Position numbers and translations under genes: made by a program. From an uncultured Oscillospiraceae bacterium (GTDB taxonomy: Bacteria; Bacillota; Clostridia; Oscillospirales; Oscillospiraceae): 21,203 nucleotides of DNA. This document shows positions 1-6,846 of the stretch, in pieces; the first letter of the stretch is position 1, and the number at the start of each line of letters is the position of its first letter. A model generated the notes under the pieces. It searched no databases. It saw only the letters and a list, made by a program, of their open reading frames with translations, and was not told the origin of the DNA. The stretch spans positions 1 to 21,203 of the forward strand of contig CAJTOE010000022.1 in the NCBI GenBank assembly GCA_910577805.1, written 5' to 3'.

Positions 1-284
1 GCATCAACGGCGGCGCCCTGGAGCTGTCCTCCATGGGCATCCGGGTCAGCCCCGAATCCCTGGACCGCCAGCTTACCCTGGCCGGGTGCGACAGCCGCCG
101 GGAGCTGCCCTTCCACAAGGCTCTGCTGGCCGGAGAGCTGCCTTTGACCATGGGCGGCGGCATCGGCCAGTCCCGCGTGTCCATGATCCTGCTGGGCAAG
201 GCCCACGTGGGCGAGGTCCAGGTGTCCCTGTGGGACGACGAAACCATGAAAATCTGTGAAGAAGTTGGTGTCATGCTGTTATGA
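1..284 (+). CDS. asnA: Aspartate--ammonia ligase (asparagine synthetase A), C-terminal part
   Basis: This is the 3' end of a gene that starts before the window; the frame is open from base 3. The roughly 93 visible residues match the C-terminal quarter of AsnA, the ammonia-dependent cytoplasmic enzyme that makes asparagine from aspartate, ammonia and ATP. Recognisable blocks are ELSSMGIRV near the start, a helix ending ELPFHKALLAGELP, then the glycine-rich GGGIGQSR motif of the class II synthetase-like active site and the terminal HVGEVQVSLW strand. The family is about 330 residues, so the rest lies upstream. The stop codon overlaps the next start by four bases (ATGA at 281-284), implying translational coupling to the serine hydrolase gene. 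Seen: motifs and overlap. Inferred: a complete functional gene outside the window. Confidence 0.93.
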   Translation, partial: INGGALELSSMGIRVSPESLDRQLTLAGCDSRRELPFHKALLAGELPLTMGGGIGQSRVSMILLGKAHVGEVQVSLWDDETMKICEEVGVMLL

Positions 285-2290
285 AAAAACTGCAAAGCAA
301 ATGTCTGATCTTTTGTCTGATCGCTGCGCTGCTCCTCCCCACGGCCTACGCCCAGGAATCCTCCCTGGAGACCTCCGCCCAGGCGGCGGCCCAGACCGCT
401 ATGGCCTACAGTGAGGCAGTCAGCGTCCAGTACGCCCTGTGGCAGGATGGGGAAGCCGTCCTCAGCGGCCACGTGGGAGTTTATTCCAAAACCGAAAACA
501 CCGCCCTGACAGACGACCATCTGTACGGCATCGGCTCCATCAGCAAGGTGTACACCGCCGCCGCTATGTCCGAGCTGGTGACCCAGGGAAAAGTAGACCT
601 GGATAAGCCGGTGACCACCTATCTGCCCGACTTCAAAATGGCCGACCCGCGCTATAAGGACATCACCGTCCGGATGCTGCTCAACCACTCCTCCGGCCTG
701 ATGGGCAGCGCCGGCGGAAACTCCTTCCAGTTCAACGGCCAGGTCCTGGACTACCCCCTGGACCACCTGCTGGAGCGGCTGTCCACCCAGACCCTCCAGG
801 CCGCGCCGGGGGCCTACAGTGTCTATTCCAACGACAGCTTTTCCCTGGCCCAGCTGGTCATCGAGCGGGTGTCCGGTATGGATTTTACCCAGGTTCTCCA
901 CAAATATTTTACCGAGCCTATGGAGCTGGAAAACACGCTGACTCCCTGGGACAGCTTTGACCGTGACCGGCTGGCCCGGACCTATCTCGGCGCAGAGACC
1001 CGCCACACCCCCGCGGAGACCTTGGCGGTGCTGGGCACCGGCGGCATATACGCCAACGCCAACGATCTGGCGCAGTTCGGCATCCATCTGTCCTGCATCG
1101 ACCGGCTCATGGGCGACGAGTACGCCAGCGGCATGTGGCCTGAGGACTCCGAGGGCGACGCGCTGGCCTACGGCCTGGGCTGGGACAGCGTGCATATGTT
1201 CCCCTTCAGCCAGAACGGCATCCAGGCCCTGGTCAAGGGCGGCGATACCCTGGCCTACCACGCGGGGCTGGTGGTCCTGCCGGAGTACAATATGTCCTGC
1301 GCGGTGCTGTCCTCCGGGGGCAACAGCATTATGAACGAGCTGGCCGCCGCCCGTATCCTGATCGACGCGCTGAAAGAGCAGGGCGTGGAAATCAAAGAGG
1401 ACGCGGCCCTGGACAAGGCTGAATTTGCCGCCATGCCGGAGGAGCTGACCAAGCTCAGCGGCATGTACGGCACCTCTACCCTGGTCTATCAGGTGGGCGT
1501 GGAGAAGGACGGCAGCTTTTCGCTGGAAATCTTCGGCTCCGGAAAACCCCTCACCGCCAAATACTGCGCCGACGGCTCCTTCCGGGACGAGGAAAATTCC
1601 ATGCTCTTCCGGCTGATTCCCGAAGAAAACGGTCAGGTCTATCTGTACCAGAAGGTTTACTCGCCCCTGCCCGGCCTGACTACCATGTGCAACGCCAGCT
1701 ATGTGGCCCAGCGGCTTCCGGAGTACACCCCCGACGCGGCCACTCAGGCCGCTTGGACCGCCCGCGAGGGGAAAGGCTATGTCCAGATTGACGAGCACTA
1801 CTCCTCCGCCCTCTACGGCCTGAGCGGCGTATATGCCAGCGTCAGCTTTGCCACCAGTCCGTCAGGCTATATGATTTCCAATCAGCTCACCGGACCCGAC
1901 GAGGCCACGCCCTTCGTCCAGATTCCCGGCGTGGGAAGCCGGGACAGCAGCGTGATTGAGTGCTATGACAAGGACGGCGTGGAATATCTGCGCATCAACG
2001 GCTGCAACTACATGGACGCAGAGTATGTGAACGATATCTACCCCGGCAGCGCCTCCCGCTGCACCATTCAGCCCGGTGAATCCGCCCATTGGTACTGGAC
2101 CGGAGACGCCGCCGGCAAGACCATGACGGTCCAGGTGCCGGAGAAGGGCGGGTTTTACGTGTACGACGCGGCCATGCAGCTGGTAGCCAGCTCCTGGCTC
2201 TACGGCGATACCAGCGTGGTCCTGCCCCAGGACGGCGCAGTCGTCTTTGCCGGAGACGTGGGCCAGGCCTTCCACATTACACTGAAATGA
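281..2290 (+). CDS. Secreted beta-lactamase-family serine hydrolase
   Basis: A 669-residue protein with a signal peptide (KK then a hydrophobic stretch to about residue 24, cleavage probably near TAYA-QE). The beta-lactamase / class C PBP-like fold spans roughly residues 40-365 and carries all three active-site motifs: S86-I-S-K89 (nucleophile and general base), Y182-S-N184, and H327-A-G329 in place of the K-T-G triad. HxG is usual in the EstB-like, D-aminopeptidase-like and penicillin-binding-protein-related branch, so peptidase or esterase activity is more likely than true beta-lactamase activity. Residues about 370-669 form a beta-rich C-terminal region I do not recognise. No clear C-terminal membrane anchor or LPXTG signal is visible. 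The start overlaps the asnA stop (ATGA) and no strong ribosome binding site lies before it, so translation probably depends on coupling. The substrate is unknown. Confidence 0.85.
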   Translation: MKKLQSKCLIFCLIAALLLPTAYAQESSLETSAQAAAQTAMAYSEAVSVQYALWQDGEAVLSGHVGVYSKTENTALTDDHLYGIGSISKVYTAAAMSELVTQGKVDLDKPVTTYLPDFKMADPRYKDITVRMLLNHSSGLMGSAGGNSFQFNGQVLDYPLDHLLERLSTQTLQAAPGAYSVYSNDSFSLAQLVIERVSGMDFTQVLHKYFTEPMELENTLTPWDSFDRDRLARTYLGAETRHTPAETLAVLGTGGIYANANDLAQFGIHLSCIDRLMGDEYASGMWPEDSEGDALAYGLGWDSVHMFPFSQNGIQALVKGGDTLAYHAGLVVLPEYNMSCAVLSSGGNSIMNELAAARILIDALKEQGVEIKEDAALDKAEFAAMPEELTKLSGMYGTSTLVYQVGVEKDGSFSLEIFGSGKPLTAKYCADGSFRDEENSMLFRLIPEENGQVYLYQKVYSPLPGLTTMCNASYVAQRLPEYTPDAATQAAWTAREGKGYVQIDEHYSSALYGLSGVYASVSFATSPSGYMISNQLTGPDEATPFVQIPGVGSRDSSVIECYDKDGVEYLRINGCNYMDAEYVNDIYPGSASRCTIQPGESAHWYWTGDAAGKTMTVQVPEKGGFYVYDAAMQLVASSWLYGDTSVVLPQDGAVVFAGDVGQAFHITLK

Positions 2291-2748
2291 TGCGCTACGA
2301 GATCGTTCCCATGGACCGCAGCCACCTGGAGAGCATTGCCGCCTTGGAGCGGCAATGCTTCTCCGCGCCTTGGAGCATTCCCATGCTGGAGGAGGAGTTA
2401 TTTAACCCCCAGGCAAGCTTTCTGGTGGCGGAGGGGGAAAACGGGCAGGTTTTGGGCTATGCGGGCTTGCAGGTGGTGCTGGACGAGGGCTACATTGCCA
2501 ACATCGCCGTGGACCCCAAATGGCGGCGGCAGGGCCTGGCCGGTGAGCTGCTGGAGGTCTACTGCCGGTTCGCCCAGGCCCATCTGGCCTTTCTGACCCT
2601 GGAGGTCCGGGCCTCCAACGAGGCGGCCATTGCCCTGTATGTCAAGCACGGCTTTGTCCAGGCGGGTGTTCGGAAGAACTACTATCAGGACCCGAAAGAA
2701 GACGCGCTTATCATGACCCGCGAATTTCACCGGGAGGGAGAGGCATGA
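2287..2748 (+). CDS. rimI: Ribosomal protein bS18 N-alanine acetyltransferase (RimI-type GNAT)
   Basis: A 153-residue GNAT acetyltransferase, the usual RimI length. Seen: the acetyl-CoA pyrophosphate loop R80-R-Q-G-L-A85 after the NIAVDP strand, the LEVRASN strand-turn (E107 corresponds to the conserved glutamate) and ALYVKHGF with Y118 at the general-acid tyrosine position, followed by the RKNYYQDPKEDALIM block typical of RimI. The family acetylates the N-terminal alanine of ribosomal protein bS18 in the cytoplasm. Related Nat proteins with other targets cannot be excluded. I chose the ATG at 2287 because it gives an ATGA overlap with the hydrolase stop, the same arrangement as at both neighbouring junctions; the next ATG at 2290 is an alternative. 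The stop overlaps the U32 gene start. In many bacteria rimI sits with tsaB/tsaD; here it is next to another tRNA-modification gene. Confidence 0.87.
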   Translation: MMRYEIVPMDRSHLESIAALERQCFSAPWSIPMLEEELFNPQASFLVAEGENGQVLGYAGLQVVLDEGYIANIAVDPKWRRQGLAGELLEVYCRFAQAHLAFLTLEVRASNEAAIALYVKHGFVQAGVRKNYYQDPKEDALIMTREFHREGEA

Positions 2749-3950
2749 ACAAAATCGAGCTGCTTGCCCCCGCCGGGGATATGGAGCGTCTGCAAATGGC
2801 CGCGGCCTACGGAGCGGACGCGGTGTATCTGGCCGGAACGTTATTCGGAATGCGGTCCTTTGCGGGGAATTTCTCCCCGGAGGAGCTGAAAACGGCCGTG
2901 GAGTTCTGTCACAGGCGCGGGGTGCGGGTCCATGTGACCTGCAACACCATGCCCCGCAACGAGGAGGTTGCCCGCCTGCCGGACTGGCTGTCCTATCTGG
3001 ACGGGCTGGGGGTGGACGCGGTCATTCTGGCGGATGTGGGGGTGCTGTCCCTGGCGGCGAAGCACGCCCCCCATGTGCCCCGGCACATCTCCACCCAGGC
3101 CAGCATCGTCAACTACCAGTCCGCCAGGGCGTGGTACGAGCTGGGCGCACAGCGGGTGATCCTGGCCCGTGAACTGACCCTGGAGGAGATCCGGGAGATC
3201 CGGGCCAAAACGCCGAAGGAGCTGGAGATGGAGGTCTTTGCCCACGGCGCCATGTGCGTGAGCTATTCGGGGCGGTGCCTGCTGTCCAACTACATGACCG
3301 GCCGGGACTCCAACCGGGGTGCCTGCGCCCAGCCCTGCCGGTATCAGTACGCCCTGATGGAGGAAAAGCGTCCCGGCGAATATTTTCCCGTCTATGAGGA
3401 AAACGGGGAGACTTATATTATGAACTCCCGCGATATGTGCATGATCGACCACGTGGCAGAGCTGATGGACGCGGGGCTGGACTCCCTGAAGCTGGAGGGC
3501 CGGGCCAAATCGGCCTACTACGCCGCCATCGTCACAGGGGCCTACCGCCACGCCATCGACGCGGCGGCGGCTGGGGTCCCGCTGGACCCGGTGTGGCGGG
3601 ACGAGGTGGAGCATATCAGCCACCGGCACTACTCCACCGGCTTTTTCTACGGCCAGCCGGGGCAGTTCACCGAGGACTCCCGCTATGTGCGGGACTGGCA
3701 GATCGTGGCAAAAGTTCTCTCCTGCGGGGAGGACGGACGGGCGCTGCTGACCCTCAACAACAAATTCGCCGTGGGGGACGCGCTGGAGCTGGTCGGTCCC
3801 GACGTGCGGCCCCAGGCGCTGTGCGCAGAGCGGCTGTGGGACACGGACGGCACTCCCCTGCCGGAGGTCCGCAAGCCGCAGATGCAGTTTTATATGGACC
3901 TGCCTCAGCAGGTCCCGCCGCTTTCGCTTTTGAGGCGGTGCAGTGTATAA
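2745..3950 (+). CDS. U32 family protein, TrhP-like tRNA uridine-34 hydroxylation protein
   Basis: A 401-residue protein of the YegQ/YrrO (TrhP) branch of the so-called U32 peptidase family. The N-terminal TIM-barrel-like part begins ELLAPAGDMERL, and the U32 signature lies at residues 163-181 (EVFAHGAMC...GRCLLS). Four cysteines, C171, C178, C194 and C198 (GACAQPC), are the likely Fe-S ligands. Family knowledge: TrhP acts with prephenate as hydroxyl source to make 5-hydroxyuridine at tRNA position 34. The peptidase name is historical and proteolysis is doubtful. The RBS GGGAGAGG precedes the ATG, which overlaps the rimI stop by four bases. It is the last gene of the operon; its stop codon directly abuts the terminator stem. 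B. subtilis has two TrhP paralogues, and from this window I cannot tell which one this matches. Confidence 0.85.
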   Translation: MNKIELLAPAGDMERLQMAAAYGADAVYLAGTLFGMRSFAGNFSPEELKTAVEFCHRRGVRVHVTCNTMPRNEEVARLPDWLSYLDGLGVDAVILADVGVLSLAAKHAPHVPRHISTQASIVNYQSARAWYELGAQRVILARELTLEEIREIRAKTPKELEMEVFAHGAMCVSYSGRCLLSNYMTGRDSNRGACAQPCRYQYALMEEKRPGEYFPVYEENGETYIMNSRDMCMIDHVAELMDAGLDSLKLEGRAKSAYYAAIVTGAYRHAIDAAAAGVPLDPVWRDEVEHISHRHYSTGFFYGQPGQFTEDSRYVRDWQIVAKVLSCGEDGRALLTLNNKFAVGDALELVGPDVRPQALCAERLWDTDGTPLPEVRKPQMQFYMDLPQQVPPLSLLRRCSV

Positions 3951-3998
3951 AAAACACGGAGGGCATAGCCAAACGGCCATGTCCTCCGTGTTTTTTCG
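3949..3998. terminator. Bidirectional intrinsic terminator between converging operons
   Basis: The arms CACGGAGG (3955-3962) and CCTCCGTG (3983-3990) pair perfectly. An inner stem (3963-3970 with 3975-3982) has one mismatch and one G-U pair and closes on the AAAC loop. T6 follows on the + strand (3991-3996) and A6 precedes on the left (T6 on the - strand), so it can stop both the U32 operon and the NYN gene. Confidence 0.93.
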
Positions 3999-4001
3999 GT
4001 A

Positions 4002-4784
4002 TTACAGACAAGTATCCCGCACGTAAAATTCGGTGTTTTCCTCCCCCTGGGGGACGATCTCGAACCGGTCCAAGGCCCGGATGAGCTTGGACAGCTTGGA
4101 AAAGCCGTAGTTCCGGGGGTCGAAGTCCGGCTTCTTTTTCAGCAGCAGATTGCCCAGCTTGCCCATGTGGGCCAGGCCGTCCTCCTCGCACAGGTCCTCC
4201 ACGGAACTGGCAATCAGCTCCACGATGTCCACCGGCGCGGGGCTGGAGGCCTGGGCACTTTTTTTGCTCTCCTTCTTGCAGGAGGATTTTTTAGCGGCCT
4301 GCTCCGCCCGCTTCTCCGCCTCGGCGGCCTGCTTGGCCGCGGCCCGGATGATTTCAATGTACACGAACTTGTCACAGGCCACGATAAAGGGCTGAGGAGT
4401 CTTTTTCTCCCCCATGCCGTACACCTTCATGCCCGCCTCCCGCAGGCGGGTGGCCAGACGGGTGAAATCCGAGTCGCTGGACACCAGCACAAAGCCGTCG
4501 CAGTTGCCGGAATAGAGAATGTCCATTGCGTCGATAATCATGGCGGAGTCGGTGGCGTTTTTGCCGGTGGTGTAGCTGTACTGCTGGACGGGCGTAATGG
4601 CGGTTTCCAGCAGGATGGACTTCCAGGAGTTCATGTTGGGGGCGGTCCAGTCGCCGTAGATGCGCTTGATGGTTGGGGTCCCGTAGACGGCCACCTCGGC
4701 CATCACGTCCTTCATTGCGGTGCGGGAGGCGTTGTCTGCGTCGATCAGAACCGCCAAACGCAAATCGCGCTCGTTGTCAGGCAT
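4002..4784 (-). CDS. NYN-domain putative RNase with C-terminal OST-HTH/LOTUS domain
   Basis: A 260-residue protein. Residues about 8-145 form a PIN-like NYN (LabA/DUF88) domain: AVLIDADNAS gives the acidic pair D15/D17, then GKNATDSAMIIDAMD (D79) and VLVSSDSDF (D104, D106). These are the metal-binding aspartates expected for a nuclease. A charged Ala/Lys/Glu-rich linker (about 148-182) follows, then a C-terminal OST-HTH (LOTUS) domain (about 186-256, with NYGFSKLSKLI), an RNA-binding module. The protein is probably a cytoplasmic RNA-binding nuclease; its targets are unknown. I chose the ATG at 4784, which has GAGGAG about 10 bases upstream. The frame extends to a TTG at 4802 that would overlap the nudix stop, but that codon has no usable RBS. 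It is cotranscribed with the upstream Nudix gene (14-base gap). Confidence 0.87.
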   Translation of the reverse strand: MPDNERDLRLAVLIDADNASRTAMKDVMAEVAVYGTPTIKRIYGDWTAPNMNSWKSILLETAITPVQQYSYTTGKNATDSAMIIDAMDILYSGNCDGFVLVSSDSDFTRLATRLREAGMKVYGMGEKKTPQPFIVACDKFVYIEIIRAAAKQAAEAEKRAEQAAKKSSCKKESKKSAQASSPAPVDIVELIASSVEDLCEEDGLAHMGKLGNLLLKKKPDFDPRNYGFSKLSKLIRALDRFEIVPQGEENTEFYVRDTCL

Positions 4785-4798
4785 GGTGTTCACGCTCC

Positions 4799-5419
4799 TC
4801 AATCAAAAAATACGTTCCAGTGTTCCGCGCGGCGGGCGTCAAAGCACATTTTGATCTGCTCCGCATTGTTTTTTTCCTCCGCCAGCTTCGGCAGCTCGTC
4901 CAGGCCGAAGAAGCCGCTGGCTACGGTCTCGATATTGGGGGTAAACTCCCCGCCCAAAACAGAGCACATGACAAAAATCTTGCAGACCTTGTAGGCGTGG
5001 ACAGGCCGGTTGTGCTTCTCCCGGTCCTGGACGGCGATCACCCAATCGGCGCTCACGTCCAGGCCCGCCTCCTCCTTGACCTCCTTGACGGTGTTCTCCT
5101 TGGCGGAGATGTTCACGTCACACCAGCCTCCGGGCAGGGACCACTTGCCGTCGTTCTCCTGGACCAGCAGGATTTTGCCGTCCTGAAAGACCGCCGCCCG
5201 CGTCTCCAGCTTGGGGGTCTGGTAGCCGATTTCGCAGCAGAACAGGTCCTTGACCTTGTCCAGAGGGATTTCGCTTTTGTGCGCAATCATTTCGGCCGCG
5301 ATTTCCCGGATGCGCTCGAAGCGCTCCTCATCGTAGGGGTCCTTGGTGTAGTGTATGCCCGCCTGGGCCAGGCTTTGCAGCTCCACCGCCCATTGCAGCC
5401 ATTTTTCGTTTTGTTCCAT
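4799..5419 (-). CDS. Nudix hydrolase with N-terminal NUDIX_N domain
   Basis: A 206-residue protein. Residues 1-60 form the helical N-terminal domain seen in the CDP-choline/YjhB-like Nudix group, and about 70-200 the Nudix fold. The Nudix box runs from G98 to L120: PGGWCDVN, then KEVKEEAGL. The catalytic helix has K-E-V-K-E-E instead of R-E-U-x-E-E, and the first box glutamate is replaced by isoleucine; as I recall, this variation is common in this subgroup. It probably hydrolyses a nucleoside diphosphate-linked substrate in the cytoplasm; CDP-choline, ADP-ribose or NAD-type substrates cannot be told apart here. The RBS AGAAGAAGGG lies about 9 bases before the ATG. It is the first gene of a two-gene unit with the NYN RNase. 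Confidence 0.86.
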   Translation of the reverse strand: MEQNEKWLQWAVELQSLAQAGIHYTKDPYDEERFERIREIAAEMIAHKSEIPLDKVKDLFCCEIGYQTPKLETRAAVFQDGKILLVQENDGKWSLPGGWCDVNISAKENTVKEVKEEAGLDVSADWVIAVQDREKHNRPVHAYKVCKIFVMCSVLGGEFTPNIETVASGFFGLDELPKLAEEKNNAEQIKMCFDARRAEHWNVFFD

Positions 5420-5442
5420 GGTTATGGCCCTTCTTCTTTCCG

Positions 5443-5448
5443 ATTATA
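5443..5448 (-). promoter_or_regulatory. Likely -10 box (TATAAT) for the nudix-NYN unit
   Basis: On the - strand a perfect TATAAT lies 24 bases before the nudix start codon. No good -35 box is visible at 16-18 bases upstream, because that space falls in the outer arm of the MITE-like repeat. The repeat may therefore have displaced or replaced the original -35 region. Confidence 0.5.
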
Positions 5449-5454
5449 TCTTTG

Positions 5455-5598
5455 ATTCGTAACGTAGAGCAGCCCTTCGGCTTCACCCTCATCCGTCTGG
5501 CCTTCGGCCATCCACCTTCCCCCGTGAGGGGGAAGGTGGCACCGCCGCAGGCGGTGACGGATGAGGGTGAAACTCACAGTTTCCTCTACTTTACGAAT
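5455..5598. repeat. MITE-like nested palindrome (repeat copy 1)
   Basis: A 144-bp element built of nested inverted repeats. The outer arms 5455-5469 and 5584-5598 match at 14 of 15 positions. The inner arms TTCACCCTCATCCGTC (5482-5497) and GACGGATGAGGGTGAA (5556-5571) are perfect over 16 bp. Inside lie a small hairpin TGGCC-TTC-GGCCA, a central hairpin CCACCTTCCCCC-GTGA-GGGGGAAGGTGG and a second small hairpin CACCGCC-GCA-GGCGGTG. It encodes no convincing protein. Copy 2 at 13785-13942 shares the arms and the hairpin plan. No obvious target-site duplication is seen. Confidence 0.88.
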
Positions 5599-5620
5599 TG
5601 AAAATCTGAATTCGTTCCTC

Positions 5621-5650
5621 TTGACTTATTGTTTCTGTTTGGAGTATAAT
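5621..5650 (+). promoter_or_regulatory. Strong sigma-A type promoter upstream of a small RNA or the mutY leader
   Basis: TTGACT (5621-5626), 18-base spacer, TATAAT (5645-5650). Transcription would begin near 5657, about 155 bases before the mutY start codon and just downstream of the MITE-like repeat. Confidence 0.8.
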
Positions 5651-5656
5651 AAAAGC

Positions 5657-5760
5657 AAGAGGGGCTGACCTGGTGGCACAGGTCACACGGCTTTTCCTCA
5701 CAAGATTTATAATCCGTAGAAATGCCGGTTTCCTATGCGGGGGGCCGGTTATTTCTTTTT
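5657..5760 (+). ncRNA. Candidate small RNA or mutY leader RNA, unrecognised
   Basis: About 104 bases lie between a strong promoter and an intrinsic terminator, with no convincing open reading frame. The 5' part folds into TGACCTG (5666-5672), loop GTGGCA, CAGGTCA (5679-5685), and flanking GAGG/CCTC segments can close an outer stem. A short A/T-rich single-stranded stretch follows, then the terminator hairpin. I could not match it to 6S RNA, SRP RNA, tmRNA, a T-box or a riboswitch class I know. No clear antiterminator arm is visible, which favours an independent small RNA over attenuation, but mutY lies only 52 bases downstream and read-through could supply its mRNA. Seen: promoter, hairpins, terminator. 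Inferred: transcription and function. Confidence 0.55.
5719..5760 (+). terminator. Intrinsic terminator before mutY
   Basis: GAAAT-G-CCGG (5719-5728) pairs with CCGG-TT-ATTTC (5745-5755) around a G-rich inner stem, followed by TTTTT. The asymmetric bulge (one base against two) is the only flaw. It would end a transcript from the 5621 promoter about 50 bases before mutY. Confidence 0.75.
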
Positions 5761-5811
5761 CGTGACATAACTTGCACTAATTATACCACATTCTGAAAGG
5801 ATTACAAGCCC

Positions 5812-6846
5812 ATGGATACGCTTCTGGCTCAGCTCCCCATCCCCCTGCTGGTGTGGTATCGGGAAAACGCCCGGACCCTGCCTTGGCGCAGCAACCCCAC
5901 CCCCTATCATGTATGGGTATCCGAAATCATGCTCCAGCAGACCCGCGTGGCGGCGGTCCTGGACTACTACCGGCGGTTTCTGGACGCGCTCCCCACGGTG
6001 CAGGCCCTGGCAAACTGCCCGGAGGACCAGCTCATGAAGCTGTGGCAGGGCCTGGGCTACTACAGCCGCGCCCGCAACCTGCAAAAAGCCGCCCGGCAGG
6101 TCATGGACCTGCACCAGGGAGAATTTCCCAGCCGTTACGAGGACATCCGCGCCCTCACCGGCGTCGGGGACTACACCGCAGGGGCCGTCGCCTCCATCGC
6201 GTTCGGACTGCCCGTCCCGGCGGTAGACGGCAACGTGCTGCGGGTAGCGGCGCGTATTACCGGAGACAGCTCCGATATCGCCTCCCCGGCCTTCAAAAAG
6301 CAGACCGCAAAAGCCCTCGCCCAAATCATCCCCACAAAGACTCCCGGCGACTTCAATCAGGCTATGATGGAGCTGGGTGCCGTAGTCTGTCTGCCCAACG
6401 GCGCGCCCCTCTGTGAGAAATGCCCCGCCGCCCCCTTCTGCCGGGCGCACCTGGAGGACCGCACAGGCGAACTGCCCTGCAAGGCCCCCAAAAAGCCCCG
6501 CAAAATCGAAAAGAGGACGGTTTTCCTCCTCTTTTACGAAAACCAGGTGGCTCTGCGCCGGCGGCCGGGCCGGGGCCTGCTGGCGGGACTGTGGGAGTAC
6601 CCCAACGAGCTTGCAGGGGCCGGGCTGGATGAATTTGGCGTCTCCCCCGCCGAGACCTGGGCCGCGGGCGCCGGAAAGCACATCTTCAGCCACATCGAAT
6701 GGCACATGACCGGACTGGGGGCGCGGCTGGACTCCCCCGCCCTGCCGGAGGGTTGGGTGTGGGCAAATCGGGAGGAGCTGTCCCAAACCTACGCCCTGCC
6801 CAGCGCCTTTCGGGCCTTCCAGGCCCACGTGGAGGAGCGGCTATGA
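5812..6846 (+). CDS. mutY: A/G-specific adenine DNA glycosylase MutY
   Basis: A 344-residue base-excision repair enzyme that removes adenine mispaired with 8-oxoguanine. Seen: SEIMLQQTRV with catalytic E38; the helix-hairpin-helix LTGVGDYTAGAVAS followed by VDGNVLRV with D139; an Fe-S loop C193-x7-C201-x2-C204-x5-C210 (one residue longer than the textbook C-x6-C; I recall this from other Clostridia); and a C-terminal Nudix-like 8-oxoguanine recognition domain from about residue 235 (VALRRRP...GLWEYPNE, then HIFSHIEWH). The start ATG follows GAAAGG about 12 bases upstream. The stop overlaps the start of the radical SAM gene (ATGA). Expression may come from the 5621 promoter by read-through of the 5719-5760 terminator or from a weak promoter not identified. 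Confidence 0.95.
   Translation: MDTLLAQLPIPLLVWYRENARTLPWRSNPTPYHVWVSEIMLQQTRVAAVLDYYRRFLDALPTVQALANCPEDQLMKLWQGLGYYSRARNLQKAARQVMDLHQGEFPSRYEDIRALTGVGDYTAGAVASIAFGLPVPAVDGNVLRVAARITGDSSDIASPAFKKQTAKALAQIIPTKTPGDFNQAMMELGAVVCLPNGAPLCEKCPAAPFCRAHLEDRTGELPCKAPKKPRKIEKRTVFLLFYENQVALRRRPGRGLLAGLWEYPNELAGAGLDEFGVSPAETWAAGAGKHIFSHIEWHMTGLGARLDSPALPEGWVWANREELSQTYALPSAFRAFQAHVEERL

Noticed and set aside
4785..4802. TTG start for the NYN protein overlapping the nudix stop
   Set aside because: The GAGGAG sequence lies downstream of the TTG and correctly upstream of the ATG at 4784.
5455..5598. CRISPR repeat or phage attachment site
   Set aside because: There is no series of spaced direct repeats and no integrase or cas gene. 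The structure is inverted, not direct.
5708..5713. A second TATAAT inside the candidate small RNA
   Set aside because: No -35 box at 16-18 bases upstream; the hexamer falls in a naturally A/T-rich linker.
5657..5760. Possible SRP (4.5S) RNA, because the complementary strand contains ACCAGGTCAG as in 4.5S RNA
   Set aside because: The match is short and on the wrong strand for the promoter/terminator pair. The GGAA tetraloop and the GGAAGCAG part are missing.
5749..6828. A 359-codon - strand frame covering mutY
   Set aside because: mutY carries all its catalytic motifs on the + strand, and the - strand frame has no recognisable domain or RBS.
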